Assembly (NCBI RefSeq): GCF_000425725.1
Contig: NZ_AUDZ01000013.1
Coordinates: 310,001 to 374,000 of the forward strand
DNA: 64,000 bases
From: Halomonas halocynthiae DSM 14573
GTDB lineage: Bacteria; Pseudomonadota; Gammaproteobacteria; Pseudomonadales; Halomonadaceae
Direction of reading: 5' to 3'
Under the pieces are notes generated by a model that was given only the letters and a program-made list of their open reading frames with translations, did no database searches and was not told the origin of the DNA. The translations under genes and the position numbers were made by a program. This document shows, one piece after another, positions 57,005 to 64,000 of this stretch (its first letter is position 1; each line of letters opens with the position of its first letter).

Positions 57005-58996
57005 TTGAACGACATGGCGAAGAACCTGATTCTGTGGTTGGTCATCGCGGCAGTTTTGCTTACGGTGTTCAACAACTTCAATGCCGAAAGCGCGCCGCAG
57101 TCGATGAACTATTCCCAGTTCGTCCAACAGGTGCAGAGCGACAAGATTAAAAGCGTCACGATTGATGGTTATACCATCAGTGGTGAACGTACGGACGGCA
57201 CGGATTTTCAGACCATCCGCCCAGCCGCTCAGGACCCTAAGCTGATGGATGACTTGTTGGCTAATGATGTCACTGTCATTGGCAAGAAGCCTGAGCAGCA
57301 AAGCCTATGGACACGGCTGCTGATTGCCAGCTTCCCGATTTTGCTGATTCTCGGCATTTTCATGTTTTTTATGCGCCAGATGCAAGGTGGCGGTGGCGGC
57401 AAGGGCGGGCCGATGAGCTTTGGCAAGTCTAAAGCCAAGCTGCTGTCTCAGGATCAGATCAAAACAACTTTTGCTGACGTGGCCGGTTGTGATGAGGCCA
57501 AAGAGGAAGTGGAAGAGTTAGTTGACTTCCTGCGCGATCCTAGCAAGTTTCAGCGTCTCGGCGGGACGATTCCTCGCGGTGTGCTGATGGTTGGTCCGCC
57601 AGGTACTGGTAAGACGCTGTTAGCCAAGTCGATTGCGGGAGAGGCTAAGGTGCCGTTCTTCTCGATCTCGGGGTCTGACTTTGTCGAAATGTTTGTTGGT
57701 GTTGGTGCTTCGCGGGTACGCGATATGTTTGAGCAAGCCAAAAAGCAAGCGCCTTGTATTATTTTTATTGACGAAATTGATGCGGTAGGTCGCTCGCGCG
57801 GCGCTGGTATGGGTGGCGGCAACGATGAGCGTGAGCAAACGCTTAACCAGCTGCTGGTAGAAATGGATGGGTTCGAGGCCAATGAAGGCGTGATCGTGAT
57901 TGCTGCGACCAACCGTCCTGATGTATTGGATCCGGCCTTGCTGCGCCCAGGACGCTTTGATCGCCAAGTTGTTGTTGGGCTGCCTGATATCCGTGGTCGA
58001 GAGCATATTCTTAATGTTCACTTACGTAAGGTGCCGCTAGCCGATGACGTGAAGCCGGCGGTGATTGCGCGCGGTACGCCCGGCTTCTCTGGTGCTGATT
58101 TAGCCAACTTGGTTAACGAAGCGGCGTTGTTTGCTGCGCGCGGCAACAGGCGCTTGGTTGGCATGGAAGAGCTGGAGCTGGCCAAAGATAAGATTATGAT
58201 GGGTGCTGAGCGCAAGTCCATGGTCATGACTGACAAGGATAAGCTCAATACGGCATACCACGAGTCAGGCCATGCCATCATTGGCTTGGTGATGCCGGAG
58301 CATGATCCGGTTTATAAGGTCAGTATTATTCCGCGCGGTCGCGCCTTGGGCGTTACCATGTTCCTGCCGGAAGAGGACCGTTATAGCTTGTCTCGTCAGC
58401 AGATCCTTAGCCAGATTTGTTCGTTATTCGGTGGTCGTATCGCTGAAGAAATGACGTTGGGAGCCAATGGCGTAACCACGGGTGCATCCAACGACATTAA
58501 GCGTGCGACAGAGCTTGCTCACAATATGGTGGCCAAGTGGGGGCTGTCTGAGGCGATGGGCCCAATCATGTATGACGAGGATGAGTCGCACCAGTTCCTC
58601 GGCGGCCCTGGTCAGGGCGGTAAGTTGAATTCTGGCGAGACCACGTCGCGAATCGATAAAGAAGTTCGCAAGATTATCGACGAGTGTTATGCGCAGGCTG
58701 AAAAAATTCTTGAAGAAAACCGCGACAAGCTGGATGCCATGGCCGAAGCGCTGATGCTGTATGAAACTATCGATGCAGACCAGCTTAAGGACATCATGGA
58801 GGGCCGTACGCCGCGTCCGCCCAAAGACTGGGAAGATGGTAAGCCAGGGGGTGGTGCGCCGGTTGCTGAGGAAGGCGCTAACAGCGGTGCTGCGCCAACA
58901 GACTCGAGCGATCAAGACGAGTCGGGTGATGGTGAGGATGAGGATCGCCCGTCGCGGCGTCCATCAGACCCTTTGGGTGGGCCTGCCAGTAGCTGA
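57005..58996 (+). CDS. ftsH: ATP-dependent zinc metalloprotease FtsH
   Basis: 663 residues from TTG 57005 ([12 protein letters not shown]); ATG 57014 is an alternative. Two membrane helices (about 4-22 and 100-122), AAA+ domain with Walker A GPPGTGKT and [12 protein letters not shown], and the zinc protease motif HESGHAIIG. An acidic, proline-rich C-terminal tail (about 600-663) is longer than in E. coli. Degrades misassembled membrane proteins and LpxC. Confidence 0.97.
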   Translation: MNDMAKNLILWLVIAAVLLTVFNNFNAESAPQSMNYSQFVQQVQSDKIKSVTIDGYTISGERTDGTDFQTIRPAAQDPKLMDDLLANDVTVIGKKPEQQSLWTRLLIASFPILLILGIFMFFMRQMQGGGGGKGGPMSFGKSKAKLLSQDQIKTTFADVAGCDEAKEEVEELVDFLRDPSKFQRLGGTIPRGVLMVGPPGTGKTLLAKSIAGEAKVPFFSISGSDFVEMFVGVGASRVRDMFEQAKKQAPCIIFIDEIDAVGRSRGAGMGGGNDEREQTLNQLLVEMDGFEANEGVIVIAATNRPDVLDPALLRPGRFDRQVVVGLPDIRGREHILNVHLRKVPLADDVKPAVIARGTPGFSGADLANLVNEAALFAARGNRRLVGMEELELAKDKIMMGAERKSMVMTDKDKLNTAYHESGHAIIGLVMPEHDPVYKVSIIPRGRALGVTMFLPEEDRYSLSRQQILSQICSLFGGRIAEEMTLGANGVTTGASNDIKRATELAHNMVAKWGLSEAMGPIMYDEDESHQFLGGPGQGGKLNSGETTSRIDKEVRKIIDECYAQAEKILEENRDKLDAMAEALMLYETIDADQLKDIMEGRTPRPPKDWEDGKPGGGAPVAEEGANSGAAPTDSSDQDESGDGEDEDRPSRRPSDPLGGPASS

Positions 58997-59096
58997 AGCT
59001 GAGTCAGCCCGCGAGCGCCCCTTGTGGGCGCTCTTGTCGTAATAAGCGGTAACTTTTCGCTATGCCAATGGAACGCTTGGATACGTGAAGCATACA

Positions 59097-59942
59097 ATGA
59101 CTTACCTGCAATGCGGTCGTCACCGCCTTGATCTCAGTTTTCCGCGTGTCATGGGTATACTCAATGTAACGCCGGACTCTTTCTCTGATGGCGGCCACCA
59201 CCGAGATGTGGGTGAGGCTGTTGGGCATGCTGAGCGAATGCTGGCTCAAGGGGCTGCAGTCATCGACGTCGGGGGCGAGTCTACTCGGCCGGGAGCCGAG
59301 CCGGTGTCAGAGCAGCAGGAGCTGGACCGTGTCTTGCCGGTAATTGAGCGTTTGGTGCAAGAGCTGGGCGCGCTGGTTTCGGTAGATACCAGTACGCCAC
59401 AGGTGATGCAGGAAGCTGCTCGTGTTGGCGCGGGTATGATTAATGATGTGCGTGGGTTGCGCCGAGAGGGTGCGCTCAATGCAGCAGCCTCTAGTGGCTT
59501 GCCGGTGTGCCTCATGCACATGTTGGGTGATCCGAGCAATATGCAAGATGCCCCGCGCTATGACGGCCCAGTAGAGCAAGCGGTTGCGGCTTTTCTTGAG
59601 CAGCGCATGACTGAGTGCGAGGCGGCTGGCTTAGCTCGTGAGCGTGTGATTCTTGATCCAGGCTTTGGCTTTGCCAAAAGTGTGGCGCATAACCTGCGGT
59701 TGCTTAACCAGTTGGCGGAAATTGAGCGCTTGGGGCGCCCTCTGCTCGTTGGGATGTCGCGCAAAAGCATGATTGGTCAAACGTTGGGGCGGCCAGTGGA
59801 TGAGCGCCTATATGGTGGTTTGGCGTTGGCTGTGATGGCGGTGGAGCGCGGTGCAAAACTCATCAGAGTGCATGACGTGCAAGCCCATATAGATGCAATC
59901 GGCATGGCATGGGCCGTGCTGGAAGAAGGGTCAAGGAAATGA
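59097..59942 (+). CDS. folP: Dihydropteroate synthase
   Basis: 281 residues from ATG 59097 (a GTG four codons earlier is possible). TIM barrel with [15 protein letters not shown], the [14 protein letters not shown] loop and the pterin-site lysine motif GMSRKSMIG. Joins PABA to the pterin in folate synthesis. Its stop overlaps the glmM start. Confidence 0.95.
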   Translation: MTYLQCGRHRLDLSFPRVMGILNVTPDSFSDGGHHRDVGEAVGHAERMLAQGAAVIDVGGESTRPGAEPVSEQQELDRVLPVIERLVQELGALVSVDTSTPQVMQEAARVGAGMINDVRGLRREGALNAAASSGLPVCLMHMLGDPSNMQDAPRYDGPVEQAVAAFLEQRMTECEAAGLARERVILDPGFGFAKSVAHNLRLLNQLAEIERLGRPLLVGMSRKSMIGQTLGRPVDERLYGGLALAVMAVERGAKLIRVHDVQAHIDAIGMAWAVLEEGSRK

Positions 59943-61288
59943 CAAGACGCTATTTTGGAACTGATGGGATTCGCGGCACGGTAGGCGAGAGCCCTATTAC
60001 TGTCGATTTCATGCTTAAGCTAGGCTGGGCGACCGGTCGGGTGCTGGCAAGAAAAGAAGGCCGAACGCGAGTGCTGATTGGCAAAGATACGCGTATTTCC
60101 GGTTATATGTTTGAGTCGGCACTAGAGGCAGGGCTGTCTGCGGCTGGCGTTGATGCCATTCTGCTCGGCCCAATGCCTACACCAGGTATTGCGTATTTAA
60201 CGCGCACGTTTCGTGCAGATGCGGGCATCGTTATTTCGGCGTCACACAATCCATTTGAAGACAACGGCATTAAGTTTTTTTCCGCCAAAGGAACCAAGCT
60301 GGACGATGAGGTGGAGGCGCGTATTGAGGCGATGATCGATCAGCCGCTGACCACTGTTGCGCCGTCGGCGTTGGGTAAGGCGCGTCGTATAGATGATGCT
60401 GATGGCCGCTATATCGAATACTGTAAATCGACCATTCCTGATCGTGTCAGCCTGCATGGGCTTCGGATGGTGATCGACTGTGCTCATGGTGCCACCTACC
60501 ATATTGCACCTAGTGTATTGCAAGAGCTGGGTGCCGACGTCAGTGTTATTGGGGCTTCTCCCAATGGGTTGAATATCAACGATAAGGTGGGGTCGACTCA
60601 CCCTGGCGCGTTGCGTGAGGCGGTGCTTGAGCAAGGCGCCGACCTGGGTATAGCGTTTGATGGTGATGGTGACCGCGTTTTGATGGTTGATGCGGAAGGT
60701 CGCCTAATTGATGGTGACGATATGCTTTATTTGATTGCCCGTGATCGTCACGCTCGAGGCGAGCTTGGCGGTGGCGTTGTGGGCACCGTGATGAGCAACT
60801 TTGGATTAGCAGCTGCGCTTGAAACCCTTGGTATACCCTTTGAGCGAGCCAAGGTGGGTGATCGTCACGTTATCGAGCGCTTGGCAGCCAACGGCTGGCA
60901 GCTGGGTGGTGAGTCGTCAGGGCATATTGTATGTGGGCATATTCAGACCACTGGTGATGGTATTGTTTCAGCGCTACAGGTGCTGGCGATTATGATTCGT
61001 GAGGAACGTTCGCTGGCTGACCTGCTTTGTGATCTTGAAAAAGCGCCACAGACTTTAATTAATGTGCGCCTAACACCAGGAGCTAGTGCTCAGGAGCTTA
61101 TTTCCTCACCAGAGATCAACCGTGCAGTTGCTGAACTGGAAGCAGAGCTTGGCAATGAAGGGCGGGTGTTGTTGCGGGCCTCAGGTACCGAGCCGCTGAT
61201 TCGAGTGATGGTAGAGGGGCGCTCGCACCTGGATGTCGAAGGGCTCGCGCATCGTTTGGCTAATAGGGTGGAAGCGCTGCTTGCGTAA
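59939..61288 (+). CDS. glmM: Phosphoglucosamine mutase
   Basis: 449 residues from ATG 59939 (CAAGGAA upstream, ATGA overlap with folP). Phosphoserine motif [16 protein letters not shown], metal loop DGDGDRVLM, and GESSGHIV, ending in an [15 protein letters not shown] phosphate site. Converts GlcN-6-P to GlcN-1-P for cell-wall precursors. Confidence 0.96.
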   Translation: MTRRYFGTDGIRGTVGESPITVDFMLKLGWATGRVLARKEGRTRVLIGKDTRISGYMFESALEAGLSAAGVDAILLGPMPTPGIAYLTRTFRADAGIVISASHNPFEDNGIKFFSAKGTKLDDEVEARIEAMIDQPLTTVAPSALGKARRIDDADGRYIEYCKSTIPDRVSLHGLRMVIDCAHGATYHIAPSVLQELGADVSVIGASPNGLNINDKVGSTHPGALREAVLEQGADLGIAFDGDGDRVLMVDAEGRLIDGDDMLYLIARDRHARGELGGGVVGTVMSNFGLAAALETLGIPFERAKVGDRHVIERLAANGWQLGGESSGHIVCGHIQTTGDGIVSALQVLAIMIREERSLADLLCDLEKAPQTLINVRLTPGASAQELISSPEINRAVAELEAELGNEGRVLLRASGTEPLIRVMVEGRSHLDVEGLAHRLANRVEALLA

Positions 61289-61351
61289 TTTAGCTGGTTG
61301 TTTTGATGAAGCAGCTCCTATACCATTTCGCACCACTCTAGAGGAGGTCTG

Positions 61352-62101
61352 ATGGCTAAGCCACTGATCGCGGGCAATTGGAAAATGCATGGCTCTTTAG
61401 CGCTGATCGATGAGTTCGGTCGTGCGCTCGCTACGACTGAGCTACCTGAAGGGGTAGACGTGGCGTTGATGGTTCCTTTTCCTTACTTGGCTCAGGCTGC
61501 CCAGGCGCTGAATGTTGCCGGAGTGAGTGTTGGTGCGCAGACCCTTAGCGATCAGCCCAGCGGTGCGCTAACTGGCGAAGTCAGTGGTGCAATGTTGCGC
61601 GAGCTGGGTGCGAGCATGGTATTGGTTGGCCACTCCGAACGCCGCAGCATGTTCCATGAAAATGATCAGGCGGTGTTGGGTCGGGTACGTGCAGCGCTTG
61701 GTGTTGGTTTGACGCCAATACTCTGCCTGGGTGAAACCTTAGAGCAGCGTGATGAAGGCCGCACCGAGTCGGTTGTTTTGGGCCAGCTTGATGCCGTTTT
61801 TGATGCGCTTGATGCGAGTGAGCGCGCCCAGTTGGTCGTAGCGTATGAGCCGGTCTGGGCCATTGGCACAGGGCGTACGGCGACACCAGAGCAGGCTCAG
61901 GCCGTTCATTCGGCGATTCGTCAGCGACTGGCGGATTACAGTGGCGGCTTGGAAGAACGTACGAAAATTCTATACGGCGGCAGTATGAAGGCAGCAAACG
62001 CTGCTGACTTGCTAGCTCAGCCGGATATCGACGGTGGTCTGGTGGGAGGAGCCTCTCTTCAGGTCGACGATTTTTTAGCCATTTGTCAGTCAGCAGGTTA
62101 A
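61352..62101 (+). CDS. tpiA: Triosephosphate isomerase
   Basis: 249 residues. AGNWKMHG at the N-terminus, catalytic His in VLVGHSERR, catalytic Glu in AYEPVWAIGTG, and phosphate loops YGGSMK and GLVGGASL. AGAGGAGG precedes the ATG. Followed directly by secG. Confidence 0.97.
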   Translation: MAKPLIAGNWKMHGSLALIDEFGRALATTELPEGVDVALMVPFPYLAQAAQALNVAGVSVGAQTLSDQPSGALTGEVSGAMLRELGASMVLVGHSERRSMFHENDQAVLGRVRAALGVGLTPILCLGETLEQRDEGRTESVVLGQLDAVFDALDASERAQLVVAYEPVWAIGTGRTATPEQAQAVHSAIRQRLADYSGGLEERTKILYGGSMKAANAADLLAQPDIDGGLVGGASLQVDDFLAICQSAG

Positions 62102-62104
62102 CTC

Positions 62105-62464
62105 ATGCAAGCTGTTATTCTCATGATCCATGTGGCGATTGCCATCGCACTGGTTGTTTTGATTCTGGTGCAGCAGGGCAAGGGTGCTGATGCAGGCGCT
62201 TCCTTCGGTGGTGGTGCTTCCCAGACCGTATTTGGCTCGCGTGGCAGCGGTAGCTTCTTGGCTAAATTGACCGGGGTGTTGACCGCGCTGTTTTTTGTCA
62301 CGTCTCTGGGGCTCGCCTATCTCGCTTCCCAGGCTAATAGTGAGCCAGAGCTGGGTATTCCAGCGGCAGAGTTGATTGAACAGCAGAATCAGCTGCCAAC
62401 GCTTGACGATCAGTCATTGGGCGTGGATAATGCAGCGCCAACGTTGGATGAAAGCGGTAAGTAA
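62105..62464 (+). CDS. secG: Protein translocase subunit SecG
   Basis: 119 residues, two helices (about 3-22 and 52-72) joined by the glycine-rich GKGADAGASFGGGASQTVFGS loop characteristic of SecG. Three bases after tpiA; tRNA-Leu follows. Confidence 0.95.
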   Translation: MQAVILMIHVAIAIALVVLILVQQGKGADAGASFGGGASQTVFGSRGSGSFLAKLTGVLTALFFVTSLGLAYLASQANSEPELGIPAAELIEQQNQLPTLDDQSLGVDNAAPTLDESGK

Positions 62465-62488
62465 CGTCGTATTCAGCGTCCCCCTGAT

Positions 62489-62575
62489 GCCGAAGTGGTG
62501 GAATTGGTAGACACGCTATCTTGAGGGGGTAGTGACCGTAAGGTCGTGCGGGTTCAAGTCCCGCCTTCGGCACCA
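62489..62575 (+). tRNA. tRNA-Leu (anticodon GAG)
   Basis: 87 bases including encoded CCA. Acceptor GCCGAAG/CTTCGGC; anticodon stem CTATC/GGTAG with loop TTGAGGG; long type-II variable arm (GTGACCGTAAGGTCGT); T-loop GGTTCAAGTCC. All fit leucine. Confidence 0.97.
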
Positions 62576-62679
62576 TTAAGCTGGTGAAAGTGAGTCAGCA
62601 AGAGTAATAGAAATCGCAAGGCGTTAAATAAGTATTGATATCTATATTGGTCAGGCGTAGTATTACCGACCTAGATTGA

Positions 62680-62756
<77 letters not shown>

Positions 62757-62817
62757 TTTTTCAGGCGGCATGCGGTATCAAGTCATGCCAGTGCCGAAGT
62801 GGTATACAGGTTTTTGT

Positions 62818-62846
62818 AAAAGCCCCTTCCAGTGAAGGGGCTTTTT
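62818..62846 (+). terminator. Intrinsic terminator after tRNA-fMet
   Basis: AAAGCCCCTTC pairs with GAAGGGGCTTT around CAGT, with a run of five T. Separates the tRNA genes from the rimP-nusA operon. Confidence 0.88.
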
Positions 62847-62969
62847 GTTAGCACGCAGCATGCTGGGCAGAGTGTCTGGCAAGTCTGTATCGGCAATGCC
62901 CTCAGCCACCTGACTTTCCTGTTTACTCCCGGCCAGGTGCCTGACGCAACGGCTGTAGGAGATCTCTTC

Positions 62970-63431
62970 GTGACAATCAAGGATGCAGCACTGCACGCTC
63001 TGATCGAACCTGTGGTTGATGCCATGGGCTTCGAGCTCTGGGGTGTTGATTATATCTCTCAAGGAAAGCATTCGCGCCTGCTGATCTATATCGATCAAGA
63101 CAATGGCGTGAGTGTGGACGATTGTGCCGATGTCAGTCGCCAAATTAGTGCGGTGTTTGATGTCGAAGACCCGATTGCTGGTGAATATCGGCTTGAGGTG
63201 TCATCGCCAGGTATGGACCGCCCTTTGTTTACAATTGGCCAGTTCGAGCGCTATGCCGGACATGTGGTAGCGGTCAAGCTGAGGGTGGCTTTCGATGGCA
63301 GGCGCAAGTTTCAGGGGTTGTTGGCCGGCGTTGAAGCAGACGAAGTGCTGCTGCAGGTTGATGGCGAAGAATACTGTTTCCCTGTTGAAGTTATTGAACA
63401 GGCGCGGGTCGTCCCGCAATTCGACAGTTGA
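62970..63431 (+). CDS. rimP: Ribosome maturation factor RimP
   Basis: 153 residues from GTG 62970, with AGGAGA eight bases upstream; the longer frame starts inside the terminator. Contains GFELWGVDYISQGKHSRLLIYID and RLEVSSPGMDRPL, the family signatures. Needed for 30S assembly. First gene of the nusA-infB type operon. Confidence 0.95.
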   Translation: MTIKDAALHALIEPVVDAMGFELWGVDYISQGKHSRLLIYIDQDNGVSVDDCADVSRQISAVFDVEDPIAGEYRLEVSSPGMDRPLFTIGQFERYAGHVVAVKLRVAFDGRRKFQGLLAGVEADEVLLQVDGEEYCFPVEVIEQARVVPQFDS

Positions 63432-63468
63432 GTTCATGCATGGGTTGGTTTACTGGCGAGGCTAAAGC

Positions 63469-64000
63469 ATGAGTAAAGAAATTCTAGCGGTCGTCGAAGT
63501 GATCTCTAATGAGCGCGGTGTGTCTCGCGAAGTGATTTTCGAGGCCGTCGAAGCGGCGCTGGCCAGTGCGTCACGCAAGCGTTTCGAAGGCGAAGAAGCG
63601 AGTGTGCGCGTACACATTGACCGCCGCAGTGGCGAATATGAAACGTTTCGCCGCTGGGAAGTCGTGGAAGATGATGACTTTGATGGTCCTGACGCCCAAA
63701 TCAAACTGAGCTTTGCCGAGCGCCGTGATCCACCACTGGGTCTTGGCGATGTGGTTGAAGAGCAGATTGAAAATGAGGCCTTTGGCCGCATTGCTGCACA
63801 GACGGCCAAGCAGGTCATCGTGCAAAAAGTCCGTGAAGCTGAGCGTGCAGAAGTGGTGCGCTTGTACGCTGATCGTGAAGGCGAGCTGGTTGCTGGCATC
63901 GTCAAGAAGACGACACGCGATGGTTTGATCATTGATCTTGGCGACAAGGCGGAAGCCTTTTTGCCTCGTGGCGAAATGATTCCAGGTGAACGCTATCGTA
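63469..64000 (+). CDS. nusA: Transcription termination/antitermination protein NusA (5' part)
   Basis: ATG 63469 begins MSKEILAVVEVISNERGVSRE and runs open to the edge of the window (177 residues). This covers the N-terminal RNA-polymerase-binding domain and the start of the S1 domain (GELVAGIVKKTTRDGLIIDLGDKAEAFLPRGEM). 37 bases after rimP, the conserved order. Confidence 0.96.
   Translation, partial: MSKEILAVVEVISNERGVSREVIFEAVEAALASASRKRFEGEEASVRVHIDRRSGEYETFRRWEVVEDDDFDGPDAQIKLSFAERRDPPLGLGDVVEEQIENEAFGRIAAQTAKQVIVQKVREAERAEVVRLYADREGELVAGIVKKTTRDGLIIDLGDKAEAFLPRGEMIPGERYR

Overview
The window looks like the chromosome of a moderately GC-rich gammaproteobacterium of the Halomonas/Vreelandella type (inference from gene content and order): glnK | ubiK-comM, thiS-thiG-trmB, dapB-carA-carB-greA, yhbY | rlmE-ftsH-folP-glmM-tpiA-secG-tRNA-Leu-tRNA-fMet-rimP-nusA, plus a TRAP transporter and malate synthase G. 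Everything from about 25.6 kb onward is ordinary backbone.

The accessory part is one large mobile element, 1608-25577 (23,970 bp), sitting inside comM. Its ends are readable in the sequence. Both termini begin TGTCATTT and carry short TGCGAC-type repeats (two at the left end, four at the right). A 5-bp target duplication (GTGGT) flanks it at 1603-1607 and 25578-25582. Removing the element plus one GTGGT restores a 502-residue ComM reading frame. The right end encodes a tightly overlapping Tn7-type operon on the minus strand: TnsA-like endonuclease, TnsB-like DDE transposase, TnsC/TniB-like ATPase, TniQ, and a protein with twelve CxxC pairs. A TnsE-like protein is encoded alone just inside the left end, pointing inward.

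The cargo (3.5-19.3 kb) is a heavy-metal island. It holds a CDF exporter, a DsbA-like protein, an M23 peptidase and a ZIP transporter, then a MerR-family Cd/Pb/Zn-type regulator divergent from a P1B ATPase. The ATPase is followed in the same direction by signal peptidase II (lspA), apolipoprotein N-acyltransferase (lnt) and an L,D-transpeptidase. Two near-identical 19-bp-spacer MerR-type promoters (9771-9801 and 13933-13963) suggest that one regulator controls both halves.

A second mobile element is nested in this cargo: an ISL3-family transposon, 4064-9196, with 8-bp duplications AAAACAGG. It splits a bile-acid:Na+-symporter-family gene. Its passenger is a mercury operon (merR | merT-merP-merF(frameshifted)-merF-like-merA-small membrane ORF) with a textbook mer operator. 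The layering is chromosome, then comM Tn7-like element, then ISL3-mer element.

The backbone also shows a sigma54/NtrC control region for glnK, a candidate Fur-controlled small RNA (about 36852-36967, minus strand), a terminator in the carA leader, several strong hairpins between convergent genes, and an initiator tRNA with an unusual 1-72 mismatch. All family assignments come from reading motifs in the translations; no database search was run.
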